64,000 bases of DNA from Pantoea sp. At-9b (GCF_000175935.2 NC_014838.1:372001-436000), one strand, 5' to 3'. Positions 50,694 to 59,519 are shown, numbered from the stretch's first letter. A program made the numbers and translations. Notes: generated by a model not told the origin, from the letters alone.

Positions 50694-51479
50694 TTAATGG
50701 GCGTGGGCAGACGGCGCACTGAACTTCTCACCGACGATCAGGTTGACGATTTCGCTCAGGCTGGTGTCGGCCACCCGACGATCCGCCACGTTGGTGCCTT
50801 CGTACATCACCATGATGCGATCGCACACCAGGAACAGATCCTGTAAGCGGTGGGTGATCAGGATGACGCTGACACCACGGGCGCTGACACGTTTGATCAG
50901 CGCCAGCACCGCCTCGACTTCCGCCACCGCCAGCGCAGCGGTCGGTTCATCCATGATCAGCACTTTGGGGCCGAAGGCGGCTGCACGGGCAATGGCGATC
51001 GCCTGACGCTGTCCACCGGAAAGATTGCGCACCAGCAGCCGGGTATCAGGAATCGAGATCCCCAGGCCTTTGAGCATTTCGCGCGCATCGGCATGCATTT
51101 TTTGTTGATCGAGAAAGGGCACGCCCAGCAGGCGCTTCATAGGTTCACGCCCCATAAACAGGTTGCCCGCCACGTCGACCGTGTCGCATAACGACAGATC
51201 CTGATAGACCATTTCGATATGGCAACGACGGGCATCGGCCGGGTTGGTGAAGCGCTGTTCCTCGCCATCAATGCGGATCGCACCGCTGGTAGGGACCACC
51301 GCGCCGGAAAGCACCTTGGTCAGCGTGGATTTACCGGCACCGTTGTCACCGACCAGCCCCAGCACTTCGCCGGGGGCCAGCTCAAGATTGACGCCACGCA
51401 GTGAGCGAATCGAGCCGTAGGTTTTGGTGATATTGACCATCTCAACCCGTGCCGGGGCGGCACGTTGCTGCTGTTGCAT
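50694..51479 (-). CDS. sugar ABC transporter ATPase (single-domain RbsA-like)
   Basis: About 261 aa from the ATG at 51479 (AAGGGGAG 7 nt upstream). One ABC domain: Walker A GDNGAGKST, signature LSGGQRQAIAIARA, Walker B LIMDEPTAALAVAEVE, switch His in ILITHRLQD. Ribose-type ATPases usually have two fused domains; this is a single-domain form, so two copies are expected per transporter. It is the first gene of the operon and is preceded by two LacI-type operators. Confidence 0.9.
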   Translation of the reverse strand: MQQQQRAAPARVEMVNITKTYGSIRSLRGVNLELAPGEVLGLVGDNGAGKSTLTKVLSGAVVPTSGAIRIDGEEQRFTNPADARRCHIEMVYQDLSLCDTVDVAGNLFMGREPMKRLLGVPFLDQQKMHADAREMLKGLGISIPDTRLLVRNLSGGQRQAIAIARAAAFGPKVLIMDEPTAALAVAEVEAVLALIKRVSARGVSVILITHRLQDLFLVCDRIMVMYEGTNVADRRVADTSLSEIVNLIVGEKFSAPSAHAH

Positions 51480-51553
51480 CTCAACACTCCCCTTGTAAAT
51501 CAAACGGAGGCGTTGCATCAGCGGACGTATGACGCGGTAAAGGTTCACATCTT

Positions 51554-51567
51554 GTAAACCGGTTTAC
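51554..51567. promoter_or_regulatory. LacI-family operator O1
   Basis: GTAAACCGGTTTAC, a perfect 14-bp palindrome with the central CpG typical of LacI/GalR operators, 75 bp before the ATPase start. Confidence 0.8.
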
Positions 51568-51724
51568 CCGATGCGCGTAATACGTGTCGCTGACCAACGC
51601 ATGACTTGCAGAGATATTTGTTCGCCATGGGAAAGATAGCAGAGACTGTGCCAGGTGAAAAAATCACCACCAAGATCGCTGTGTAAATCGTTGTTTTACA
51701 TTGTGAAAAATTTTTATTTATTGA

Positions 51725-51738
51725 GTAAACCGGTTTAC
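51725..51738. promoter_or_regulatory. LacI-family operator O2
   Basis: Second perfect GTAAACCGGTTTAC, 171 bp centre-to-centre from O1. A degenerate relative (AGTTTACCCGAT) occurs at 52931 in the lacI/binding-protein divergent region. Confidence 0.8.
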
Positions 51739-51794
51739 TAAAACAACGGGTGTTTTGCTCAGGATGAGCCAGCAGGGTGCAGAGATGCGCTATT

Positions 51795-52817
51795 TTAGCG
51801 CACGGGATTCACGGGGCTGATAGAGTCACGGGCAATCCATTCGACCGGAAAACGGGCTTCCTGGGTGGCAGGGGGTTCACCGTGGAGGAGCGCCAGCATC
51901 TGCTCTACGGCGGCACGTCCCATTTCGCGTGCCGGTTGGCGGATGGTCGAGATGCGCGGTTGGGTGAAATCGGCATAGCTGGCATCATCGAAACCCACCA
52001 GCGACAAGGCTTCCGGGGCGCGTAACCCACGTTCACGCAGCCCATCGAGCAGCCCTAACACCAGGTAGTCACTGGCGGCGAACACGGCACTGGGGCGTTG
52101 TGTGCTGGCGAAGAAGTGATGCAGCGCCTGTGCACCGAAACTGCGTTCATACTTGCCAAACAATACCCATTCCGGCACCACCGTCAGACCGGCCTGCTGC
52201 ATGGCGGCGCAGAAACCCTGATAACGTTCACGCACGCTCATCAGGGCATCCGGGCCACCGACAAAGGCGATCTGACGATGACCGGCCGCAATCAACTGTT
52301 CGGTTGCCAGTTTGCCCCCCTGGACGTTATCGGCAAACACTTTAGGTACGGTGCTGCCGGGGATGTCTTCGTCGAGCAATACAATCCGCTGCTGGCGCTG
52401 CACTTCTTTGCGCAGCAGGCCATTATCCGGGCGGTTGGTGGTAAACAGCAGGCCATCGACCTGGCAGGTATCCAGCCAGCGAATAAACTGGCACTCCTTG
52501 TCTGGATTGTTGCGGGTGATGCACAGCACCAGGCTGTAGCCATGCTGTGAGGCGGCTTCTTCGGCGGCATCCGCCAGTTCAGCAAAGAAAGGGTTGGTGA
52601 TGTCGGGCAGCACCAGGCCGAGGGTTTCGCTGCCACCCTTGCTCAGGCGACGCGCCAGGGAGTTGCCACGATAATCGAGCTGGCGGATCGCATTTTCGAT
52701 ACGTGTGACGGTATCCTGCGGCAGCACCAACGAATGATTAAGATAACGCGACACGGTAGCTTTGGATAAGCCTGCCAGTTGCGCAACATCGGAAAGTAAT
52801 ACGCGTTTTTTTGTCAT
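51795..52817 (-). CDS. LacI-family transcriptional repressor
   Basis: 340 aa. N-terminal HTH (LLSDVAQLAGLSKATVSRYL) with hinge NSLARRLSKG and a full sugar-binding core (LGLVLPDITNPFFAELADAA, IAFVGGPDALMSVRERYQGF, SLVGFDDASYADFTQPRIST). It lies between the ATPase operon and the divergent binding-protein gene, and the two GTAAACCGGTTTAC palindromes are the obvious targets. It probably represses uptake and catabolic genes until the ligand is present. Confidence 0.93.
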   Translation of the reverse strand: MTKKRVLLSDVAQLAGLSKATVSRYLNHSLVLPQDTVTRIENAIRQLDYRGNSLARRLSKGGSETLGLVLPDITNPFFAELADAAEEAASQHGYSLVLCITRNNPDKECQFIRWLDTCQVDGLLFTTNRPDNGLLRKEVQRQQRIVLLDEDIPGSTVPKVFADNVQGGKLATEQLIAAGHRQIAFVGGPDALMSVRERYQGFCAAMQQAGLTVVPEWVLFGKYERSFGAQALHHFFASTQRPSAVFAASDYLVLGLLDGLRERGLRAPEALSLVGFDDASYADFTQPRISTIRQPAREMGRAAVEQMLALLHGEPPATQEARFPVEWIARDSISPVNPVR

Positions 52818-53110
52818 GAATGCACACCTTTTATCGGCACAGCATTAACACATTTTTGTCTGGCAATGACAGCGTTTTAACGCAAAATATTTGCTTGACT
52901 TTCTTTGGTGTTCAGAGAATGTTAATAGCCAGTTTACCCGATGTCGTTTTTCCTTTAGCGCTTTTCACCCGCTCACTGAACGGAGTTCATGACGGAAAAG
53001 TAATAAAGGCCGCCCGTGCAGGCAGCAAAGAGATTATTTGCTGTTAAAGATATTTGTCCCGCAAAAAACTTACCCATATGGGGTGCAGACTCTTTTTGAC
53101 GAGGGCAACG

Positions 53111-54058
53111 ATGATGTTATTTAACACCAGCAAGAAAAACCTGTTTTCCTGTGTTGTGCTTCTCTCTTCATTAATCACCACTTCCGCACTGGCGGCATCA
53201 GCCGATTATGCGCTGGTGCAAATCAACCAGCAGGCGCTATTTTTTAACCTGATGAATAAAGGTGCGCAAGAAGCGGCCAAAGCCAGCGGTAAAAATGTCG
53301 TTATCTTTAATGCTAACGATAATCCGGTTGCACAGAATGATGCCATTGAAAACTATATTGAGCAGGGCGTGAAAGGCATTATGGTCGATGCCATCGACGT
53401 CAATGGCATTATGCCAGCGATTAAAGAAGCGGCAGCAAAAAATATTCCGGTGATTGCTATCGATGCGGTATTACCGGCTGGCCCACAGGCGGCGCAGGTC
53501 GGGGTGGATAACGTCGAGGGTGGTAAGATTCTCGGCAAATATTTCCTCGGTTATGTCGACAAAAGCATGGGAGGGAAAGCGCGGGTCGGTGTGGTTGGCG
53601 CGTTGAACTCCGCGATCCAAAACGCGCGCCAGAAAGGTTTTGAAGATACGATTAAAAGCAATAAAAACATCAGCGTGGCCGATGTGGTCGATGGCCGCAA
53701 TATCCAGGATGATGCGATGACCGCAGCGGAAAACCTGATTACCGGCAACCCGGATTTAACCGCCATCTATGCCACCGGGGAACCGGCACTGTTGGGCGCG
53801 ATTGCTGCGGTGGAGAACCAGGGCCGTCAGAAAGATATTAAGGTGTTTGGCTGGGATTTGACCGCGCGCGCCATCAATGGCATCGACCAGGGCTATGTGG
53901 TGGCGGTGCTGCAACAGGACCCGGAAAAAATGGGCGCAGAGGCGGTGAAAGCGTTGAATGCCCTGACTTCAGGCAAAACGGTAGAGAAACAGATCCAGGT
54001 TCCGGCAACGGTGGTCACCAAAGAGAACGTGGGCACTTACCGCGCCATGTTTAAATAA
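53111..54058 (+). CDS. ribose-type ABC transporter substrate-binding protein
   Basis: About 315 aa from the ATG at 53111 (GAGGG upstream). Signal peptide ending TSALAA. Mature protein of the RbsB/Peripla_BP_4 type: FFNLMNKGAQEAAKASGKNV, IENYIEQGVKGIMVDAIDVN, VGVDNVEGGKILGKYFLGY, IYATGEPALLGAIAAVENQG. It binds a pentose, nucleoside or cyclitol-like ligand for the permease and ATPase. Divergent from lacI, on the opposite strand to the rest of its transporter, so it has its own promoter. Confidence 0.9.
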   Translation: MMLFNTSKKNLFSCVVLLSSLITTSALAASADYALVQINQQALFFNLMNKGAQEAAKASGKNVVIFNANDNPVAQNDAIENYIEQGVKGIMVDAIDVNGIMPAIKEAAAKNIPVIAIDAVLPAGPQAAQVGVDNVEGGKILGKYFLGYVDKSMGGKARVGVVGALNSAIQNARQKGFEDTIKSNKNISVADVVDGRNIQDDAMTAAENLITGNPDLTAIYATGEPALLGAIAAVENQGRQKDIKVFGWDLTARAINGIDQGYVVAVLQQDPEKMGAEAVKALNALTSGKTVEKQIQVPATVVTKENVGTYRAMFK

Positions 54059-54068
54059 GTTCTCAATC

Positions 54069-54128
54069 GTAGCGGCGCGATTTATCGCGCAGCTTTTTCC
54101 TGCATCGCGCACAGAATCGCGCCGTTAC
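54069..54128. repeat. REP-like inverted pair
   Basis: Unit at 54069-54090 (GTAGCGGCGCGATTTATCGC) and a degenerate inverted unit at 54107-54128 ending GCCGTTAC. Lies between two convergent genes and touches the kinase stop. Confidence 0.72.
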
Positions 54129-55003
54129 GGTTGCGGGATACGAGAAAGAATGGCTTGCAGTTCTGCGCGTGTCGGGAAGGCACGCCAGGTGCCGCGTCGG
54201 CTAACGGTAATGGCGGCGGCGGCGGTGGCGTGGCGTAACGCCAGGCTATCCGGCGCAGTCTGGCGCAGCAGGCTGGACGCGAGCAGCACCGCAAGAAAGG
54301 TATCACCCGCGCCAGTGGTATCGACGACATCAGCCTGCATAGCAGGCACCCGCCAGCGCTGTTGGTCACGCTGCAATTCTGCACCGCCCGCACCGAGCGT
54401 GGTGATCAGACTGCCGTGTGGGGCAAGGCGGGGTTGGAGTAAGGCGGCTTCGCCCTGGTTAACGACCGCGATATCGATCCACGGCCAGCAATCAACAAAC
54501 GCCGGGCTGACCGGAGAGGGATTGAATACCGTGGTCATGCCACGTGATTTTGCCAGCCGGAACAAGGCCAGCGTGGTTTGCGCGCTGAGATTGCCCTGCT
54601 GGAGAAAAATATCGCCGGGTTGCGCGGCGTGTAACCAGTTGCTGACGCGTTCCGGTGTCAGGCTATTTGCCGCAGCGTTGCTGGTCATAATGGCGTTATC
54701 GCCTTGAGCGGTGGTGAAAATAACCGAGTTATCACTAAAGGGCACACTGGCACTGGCCGGTAACAACAACAGATTTTCATCACTGGCGCGCTGGCGCAGC
54801 CATTCACCTTGTGAATCTTCGCCAGTTGCGGTGATTAATGAGGTGGTGAGACCACAACGGGATAATATCATGGCCTGATTGGCACCTTTGCCACCGACAT
54901 CGCTATGAACTTTATTTCCCAGTGCGGATTCGCCTTCGGCAGGAAAATGATCAACCTGCCAGAATTCATCAACGGTAATATTACCGCATACGTAGATATG
55001 CAT
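54125..55003 (-). CDS. PfkB-family carbohydrate kinase (ribokinase-like)
   Basis: 292 aa. PfkB signature 1 GGKGANQAMILSRCG near residue 37 and signature 2 VVDTTGAGDTFLAVLLAS near 222 with the catalytic Asp. It phosphorylates a sugar, nucleoside or pyrimidine from ATP. Candidate substrates are ribose, a nucleoside or hydroxymethylpyrimidine given its neighbours. It diverges from the BtpA gene with only 24 bp between start codons, so each promoter must lie within the other gene. Confidence 0.88.
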   Translation of the reverse strand: MHIYVCGNITVDEFWQVDHFPAEGESALGNKVHSDVGGKGANQAMILSRCGLTTSLITATGEDSQGEWLRQRASDENLLLLPASASVPFSDNSVIFTTAQGDNAIMTSNAAANSLTPERVSNWLHAAQPGDIFLQQGNLSAQTTLALFRLAKSRGMTTVFNPSPVSPAFVDCWPWIDIAVVNQGEAALLQPRLAPHGSLITTLGAGGAELQRDQQRWRVPAMQADVVDTTGAGDTFLAVLLASSLLRQTAPDSLALRHATAAAAITVSRRGTWRAFPTRAELQAILSRIPQP

Positions 55004-55027
55004 GGTTTTCTCGAAAAGGTGATTAAG

Positions 55028-55870
55028 ATGGCAGTTATCTCATCAGAAAAGAGTAATGCAATACAAGAAATATTTTCACGTCAAAAAGCGGTGATTGGTG
55101 TTATTCATTGTGACGCTTTCCCGGGCTCACCGAAATATCGCGGTGCTGCGGTGGGTGATATTATTGAGCGTGCGCTGCGTGACGCTGATAATTATCTTAC
55201 CGGTGGCGTACATGGTTTGATTGTTGAGAATCATGGCGATATTCCATTTTCCAAACCTGAAGACATCGGCCCGGAAACATCGGCACTGATGGCGGTGATT
55301 ACCGAAAAGATTCGTTGCCGCTTTGGCGTACCGCTCGGTATTAACGTACTGGCCAATGCCGCCATCCCGGCGCTGGCTACGGCACTGGCGGGCGGGGCTG
55401 ATTTTATCCGCGTTAACCAGTGGGCGAATGCCTATGTCGCCAACGAGGGGTTGATTGAGGGAGCGGCCGCGAAAGCGCTGCGTTATCGCAGCCAGTTACG
55501 CGCCGAGCATATCCGGGTCTTCGCTGACAGTCATGTCAAACACGGTAGCCATGCGATTGTCGCCGATCGTTCCATCCCTGAACTCACCCGCGATGTGGAG
55601 TTCTTTGAAGCCGATGCGGTGATCGCCACCGGCCAGCGTACCGGTGACAGTGCGACCCTGAGCGAAATCGACGAAATTCGCAGCGCCACCTCGCTGCCTC
55701 TGCTGGTGGGGTCAGGCGTGACGCCAGGTAATGTGTGCCAGATCCTCGGTCGTACTCAGGGGGTGATTGTCGCCAGTGCGCTGAAGCGGGACGGCGTGTG
55801 GTGGAACGAAGTGGAACTGGCGCGCGTGCAGCATTTTATGAGCATTGCGAAAGCGGCGTTGGGGGAATAA
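55028..55870 (+). CDS. BtpA/SgcQ-family TIM-barrel protein
   Basis: About 280 aa from the ATG at 55028 (AAAGGTG upstream). BtpA family pattern: VIGVIHCDAFPGSPKY, ADNYLTGGVHGLIVENHGDI, LGINVLANAAIPALATALA, FIRVNQWANAYVANEGLIEG, and ATGQRTGDSATLSEIDEI near the end. Fold-related to (beta/alpha)8 phosphate-binding enzymes; the family includes thylakoid BtpA and enterobacterial SgcQ, with no settled reaction. It sits in sugar operons, and here next to a PfkB kinase, which suggests a sugar-phosphate substrate. Downstream TenA gene follows by 2 nt. Confidence 0.85.
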   Translation: MAVISSEKSNAIQEIFSRQKAVIGVIHCDAFPGSPKYRGAAVGDIIERALRDADNYLTGGVHGLIVENHGDIPFSKPEDIGPETSALMAVITEKIRCRFGVPLGINVLANAAIPALATALAGGADFIRVNQWANAYVANEGLIEGAAAKALRYRSQLRAEHIRVFADSHVKHGSHAIVADRSIPELTRDVEFFEADAVIATGQRTGDSATLSEIDEIRSATSLPLLVGSGVTPGNVCQILGRTQGVIVASALKRDGVWWNEVELARVQHFMSIAKAALGE

Positions 55871-55872
55871 CC

Positions 55873-56514
55873 ATGTCATTCACCGACCGCTTATTACAGG
55901 AGCATCAGGCGTTGTGGCAGGCGATGCAGCAGCATCGCTTTGTGCTGGATATTGAGCAGGATCAGCTGGATAGCACGGTGTTCAATCGTTACCTGGTGTT
56001 CGAAGGCAATTTTGTCGCCACGGCGATCGCCATCTTTGCGCTGGGTATCAGCAAAGCCCCGGATATCCGTCAACAGCGCTGGTTGATCAGCGTGCTGAAC
56101 GCGTTGGTGGATACGCAGATTGCCTGGTTTGAAGAGGTGTACGCCCGACGCGCTATCGATCCTGCCCGCGTACCCGCAGACCTACCGGGGGTGAAACGCT
56201 TCGACGCCGGGATGTTACACACCGCGCAGCAAGGAAGTTATGCCGAGATCATCACCATCATGTTTGGTGCGGAGTGGATGTATTACCACTGGTGCGCGCG
56301 GGTGGCACAACAACATCAGCGCGATGCGGATATCCGCCGCTGGGTCGAGCTGCATGCGGAAGAGGCGTTTTACCAACAGGCCAGTTGGTTGAAAGCGGAA
56401 CTGGATGCCTGTGCGCTGACGTTGTCGGCAAGCGAACAACAGCGACTTTCGTCGCTGTATGCCGCTGTGCTGCGCTGGGAAATTGATTTCCATAGCGCCG
56501 CCTATGGTGATTAA
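55873..56514 (+). CDS. TenA-family protein (possible TenA_E-type aminopyrimidine hydrolase)
   Basis: 213 aa from the ATG at 55873 (GGGGGAA upstream). All-helical TenA/thiaminase II fold: FVLDIEQDQLDSTVFNRYLV, MFGAEWMYYHWCARVAQQ, and the C-terminal WVELHAEEAFYQQASWL with Glu residues 163-164. The catalytic Cys region of TenA_C (LPCYW) reads GAEWMYY here with E134, which resembles the TenA_E subgroup lacking the Cys. TenA hydrolyses aminopyrimidines in thiamine salvage. Starts 2 nt after the BtpA stop, so part of that operon; overlaps the convergent padC stop by 4 nt. Confidence 0.82.
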   Translation: MSFTDRLLQEHQALWQAMQQHRFVLDIEQDQLDSTVFNRYLVFEGNFVATAIAIFALGISKAPDIRQQRWLISVLNALVDTQIAWFEEVYARRAIDPARVPADLPGVKRFDAGMLHTAQQGSYAEIITIMFGAEWMYYHWCARVAQQHQRDADIRRWVELHAEEAFYQQASWLKAELDACALTLSASEQQRLSSLYAAVLRWEIDFHSAAYGD

Positions 56515-57017
56515 CCGAGGTTAGCCGGAAAGTCGGCGGGCAACTCGCTCGCCGCACAGGCAATCACGCTCTCGTCATCCGGGCCGCAGTCGCGCACAAA
56601 GGTAATGGTGGCAAACTCGTCAATCACGGTAGTGGGATACACCGGTCCCTGTTCGCGATACGCCGCCATTTCACTCAAATGATCGTTCTGGAAACAGACG
56701 GTTTTTTCCGGGTTCAGCATCACCCATTGTGGGAAGAAAATGGTGCCGTGGAACACGCGGTCAGCGAGGTTAGCGATCAGGCTGACGTCGGTGCCGGTCG
56801 GTTCGGTCCAGGAAATTTTGTACACCTCAGCCGCCACACGCACGATATACGCCTGCTGACCTTTCACCCAACGGTTACCCACCAACCCGCTGTGAATACG
56901 GTAATCCAGTGTGGTGGCGTTTTTCACATAGATCTCGTAATTCCAGCCGTTGTCATAGGTATAGACCAGGTGTTTACCGATAAAACCGCTCAAATCGTCT
57001 TTATTGAAACTGCGCAT
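56511..57017 (-). CDS. padC: phenolic acid decarboxylase
   Basis: 168 aa, standard length. Very close to enterobacterial and Bacillus enzymes that convert ferulate, p-coumarate and caffeate to vinyl phenols without cofactor. Active-site residues are in the expected places: Y19 and Y21 (LVYTYDNGW), R49 (GNRWVKG) and E72 (SWTEPTG), corresponding to Y11, Y13, R41, E64 of B. subtilis PAD. FHGTIFFPQWV is the lid region. Divergent from a LysR gene that probably induces it. Phenolic acids are plant-wall products, consistent with a plant-associated host. Confidence 0.95.
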   Translation of the reverse strand: MRSFNKDDLSGFIGKHLVYTYDNGWNYEIYVKNATTLDYRIHSGLVGNRWVKGQQAYIVRVAAEVYKISWTEPTGTDVSLIANLADRVFHGTIFFPQWVMLNPEKTVCFQNDHLSEMAAYREQGPVYPTTVIDEFATITFVRDCGPDDESVIACAASELPADFPANLG

Positions 57018-57116
57018 TTTTGCTCTCCTTCAGTTGATGCACCTACCATATCGCTGTAAAAATTGAATGAATAACGCTATTTTTGGATAGTTTTCATCGA
57101 AAAATTGGATGTATTT

Positions 57117-57998
57117 ATGTTCAGAAGCACGCTGGAGCAATGGGCAATCCTCGATAAAGTGGTCGAGTTGGGGGGATTTAATCAGGCGGCCGAGGCGATG
57201 AATCGCAGCCAATCCTCGGTCAGCTACAATCTCTCGCTACTCCAGGATAGGCTCGGGCTGGCGCTGTTGCGCATTGAGGGACGGCGGGCATTGCTCACCG
57301 CGCAGGGTGAAACCTTGCTGGCACAGGTACGTCCGCTACTCAATGCATTTCACGCGCTGGAAGCCCGTGCCGCCAGCCTGCATAACGGGGTGCGCACCCA
57401 ACTGGAGCTGGTGGTGGACAATATCTTTCCGCGTCAGACGTTGTTTCGCGTGTTGCAGCAGTTCCAGCAGCAGTATCCGGCTACCCAAATCCAGCTCACC
57501 GAAGTGCTGGAATATGACGATCCGCTCCATCCAGCGGTGCCTGATGCCGATGTGATGGTGATGACGCGGCGTGAGGATGTTTCCGGGCGTGGGCAGTGGC
57601 TGATGAACGTCGATTTTCTGGCGGTGATCCATCGCGACCACCCATTGCTGTCCTTGCCGCAGCCGCTGACCGAGTATGATCTGTCGCGCTATCCCCAAAT
57701 CCGTATCGGTACCTCACGTTCACAGGCACCACACGCGTCGGTGGGGCAATCGGAGCAGTGGTTTTTCTCGACGGTGGATACCGCGATCGAGGCGGTGATG
57801 CATCAGGTGGGATACGGCTGGCTGCCGCAGGCGCGTATCGCCGAAGCGCTCCAGCTTGGCGTGCTGCAACCGTTGCCGCTCAATCACGGGGGGCGTCGCA
57901 GTACGCCCATGCATCTGATTGTGAAAAAGGAGTTGATTCCGCTGGATGACCAGGTGATTGCGTTGGTCAATCTGTTTACCCATTATTGTTCAGGGTAG
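57117..57998 (+). CDS. LysR-family regulator (probable padC activator)
   Basis: About 293 aa from the ATG at 57117. N-terminal LysR HTH (EQWAILDKVVELGGFNQAAE, MNRSQSSVSYNLSLLQDRLG) and effector domain (TQLELVVDNIFPRQTLFRVL). Divergent from padC with 99 bp between, the usual LysR layout, so it probably responds to phenolic acids. Overlaps the convergent GNAT stop by 9 nt. Confidence 0.87.
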   Translation: MFRSTLEQWAILDKVVELGGFNQAAEAMNRSQSSVSYNLSLLQDRLGLALLRIEGRRALLTAQGETLLAQVRPLLNAFHALEARAASLHNGVRTQLELVVDNIFPRQTLFRVLQQFQQQYPATQIQLTEVLEYDDPLHPAVPDADVMVMTRREDVSGRGQWLMNVDFLAVIHRDHPLLSLPQPLTEYDLSRYPQIRIGTSRSQAPHASVGQSEQWFFSTVDTAIEAVMHQVGYGWLPQARIAEALQLGVLQPLPLNHGGRRSTPMHLIVKKELIPLDDQVIALVNLFTHYCSG

Positions 57999-58505
57999 CG
58001 TGCTGTCACCGGCCCCGAGGGCGCGTTGCATGATCACCGTGTCCAGCCAGCGGCCATGCTTGAAGCCGACCGACTGTAAGGTGCCGGTCACGGTGAAACC
58101 GGCGGAGCGGTGCAGGGCGATAGAGGCGCTGTTCTCGCTGTTACCGATCACGCCGACCATCTGGCGGTAGCCGTGTTGCTCGGCCCATTGCAGCGCCTGT
58201 GCCAGCAACTGACGGCCAATGCCGCGCCCGGTCAGGCGTGGGTCAATGTACACCGAGTCTTCCAGACTAAAGCGGTAAGCAAAGCGTTCACGCCAGCGCG
58301 ACAGGTAGCAGTAACCCAGCACGACGCCATCCTCCAATGCCACAAACCACGGCAGTCCGGCGGCGGTGATGTTGTGCAGCCGCGCCAGCAGGGTGGCATC
58401 ATCCGGTGGATCGGTTTCAAAGGTAGCGCAGCCATGCAGCACATGGTGCGCATAAATCTGTTGGATGCCAGGGATATGTTGTTCTTCTGCCTGCAAAATT
58501 TCCAT
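57990..58505 (-). CDS. GNAT acetyltransferase, phosphinothricin/methionine sulfone type (MnaT/Pat-like)
   Basis: 171 aa. Typical Pat/YncA pattern: IYAHHVLHGCATFETDPPDD, LGYCYLSRWRERFAYRFSLE, VYIDPRLTGRGIGRQLLAQA (acetyl-CoA loop), and LHRSAGFTVTGTLQSVGFKH. Members acetylate phosphinothricin, methionine sulfoximine or similar, protecting against plant or herbicide analogues. Isolated between two LysR genes. Confidence 0.88.
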   Translation of the reverse strand: MEILQAEEQHIPGIQQIYAHHVLHGCATFETDPPDDATLLARLHNITAAGLPWFVALEDGVVLGYCYLSRWRERFAYRFSLEDSVYIDPRLTGRGIGRQLLAQALQWAEQHGYRQMVGVIGNSENSASIALHRSAGFTVTGTLQSVGFKHGRWLDTVIMQRALGAGDSTLP

Positions 58506-58603
58506 CGTTACCGCTCTCGTTTGTTATCGGCTTTCAGGCTACCCTGTTGGCTTCCGCAATGGCAGCGCGACCTGCTTATCCGCGCTATAAGGAATTTTTA
58601 GAG

Positions 58604-59488
58604 ATGGCCAGTCTCAATCTTGATCATCTGGACACTTTCCGGCTGGTGATTAGCCGGGGGAGTTTTTCTGGAGCCGCCGATGCGCTTGGTCTGTCACAAC
58701 CGGCGGTCAGTCTGCAAATCCGCCAACTGGAACAATCGCTGCAAACTCGCCTGATCGAACGCACCGGGCGCGGGGTACGCGCCACGGCGGCAGGTCTTGC
58801 GTTGCTGGAGCATGGCGAACATATTGCCAGCGCTATTGCTGCGGCACTGGCAGCGGTGACGCAACAGGCGGATGAGATCAGCGGCACAGTGATCATCGGT
58901 ACCGGCGCAACGGCCTGTATTCATCTGCTGCCCCCTTTACTGCAACAACTGCGTCAGCAGCATCCGCAGCTAAAAGTCGATGTGCGAACCGGCAATACCG
59001 CCACCATTATACGCGCGGTGGAGGAAAATCAGGTGGATATCGGGTTAGTGACGCTGCCGGTTGCCAGCCAGAGCGTGTACGTCAACGCGCTATGCGATGA
59101 ACACTTTCGGCTGATTATGGCGCAGGACAGCGCACCGCTTGTCACACCCGCCGCGCTGGCACCAGAGCCACTGATCGTGTTCGAACCGGGTAGTGGTACG
59201 CGTGCCGTGATTGATGGCTGGTTTCGCGAGGCCGGGTTACGCGCCACGCCGGTGATGGAGCTGGGGAGCATTGAGGCGATCAAGCGGATGGTGCGGGCTG
59301 GGCTGGGATACAGTCTGGTGCCCGCCATGGCGCTGGCGCAGGAGGAGGACCGGGCCGGGTTATGCGTGCTGGCACCACAACCGGCTTTGCAGCGCACATT
59401 GGGCACCGTTATGCGGCAGGACCGCATCGTCAGTCGCGGCATGACGGCAGTGCTGGAGGTCTTGCGTAAGACATGTACAGGTCCGTAG
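58604..59488 (+). CDS. LysR-family regulator (near FUSC exporter)
   Basis: About 294 aa from the ATG at 58604 (AAGGAA upstream); the ATG at 58547 is unsupported. HTH: FRLVISRGSFSGAADALGLS, then QPAVSLQIRQLEQSL. Effector domain GTVIIGTGATACIHLLPPLL. Lies convergent to the FUSC gene with a REP unit between them. It may control the FUSC exporter (AaeR-like idea) or a distant target; nothing in the sequence proves it. Confidence 0.86.
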   Translation: MASLNLDHLDTFRLVISRGSFSGAADALGLSQPAVSLQIRQLEQSLQTRLIERTGRGVRATAAGLALLEHGEHIASAIAAALAAVTQQADEISGTVIIGTGATACIHLLPPLLQQLRQQHPQLKVDVRTGNTATIIRAVEENQVDIGLVTLPVASQSVYVNALCDEHFRLIMAQDSAPLVTPAALAPEPLIVFEPGSGTRAVIDGWFREAGLRATPVMELGSIEAIKRMVRAGLGYSLVPAMALAQEEDRAGLCVLAPQPALQRTLGTVMRQDRIVSRGMTAVLEVLRKTCTGP

Positions 59489-59506
59489 CGGCGCGATTTA
59501 TCGCGC
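59485..59506 (+). repeat. single REP-like unit
   Basis: GTAGCGGCGCGATTTATCGC begins at 59485, the same unit as 54069. Overlaps the 3' end of the LysR gene (59485-59488). Confidence 0.7.
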
Positions 59507-59519
59507 GATGTTTCAGCGG

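Larger units (their letters stand above)
51480..51794. promoter_or_regulatory. promoter region of ABC/PTE/M20 operon, between ATPase start and lacI stop
   Basis: 315 bp with no gene. It contains two perfect copies of the 14-bp palindrome (listed) 171 bp apart, consistent with DNA looping by a LacI-family repressor, plus an AT-rich stretch near 51700 for the promoter. Confidence 0.65.
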
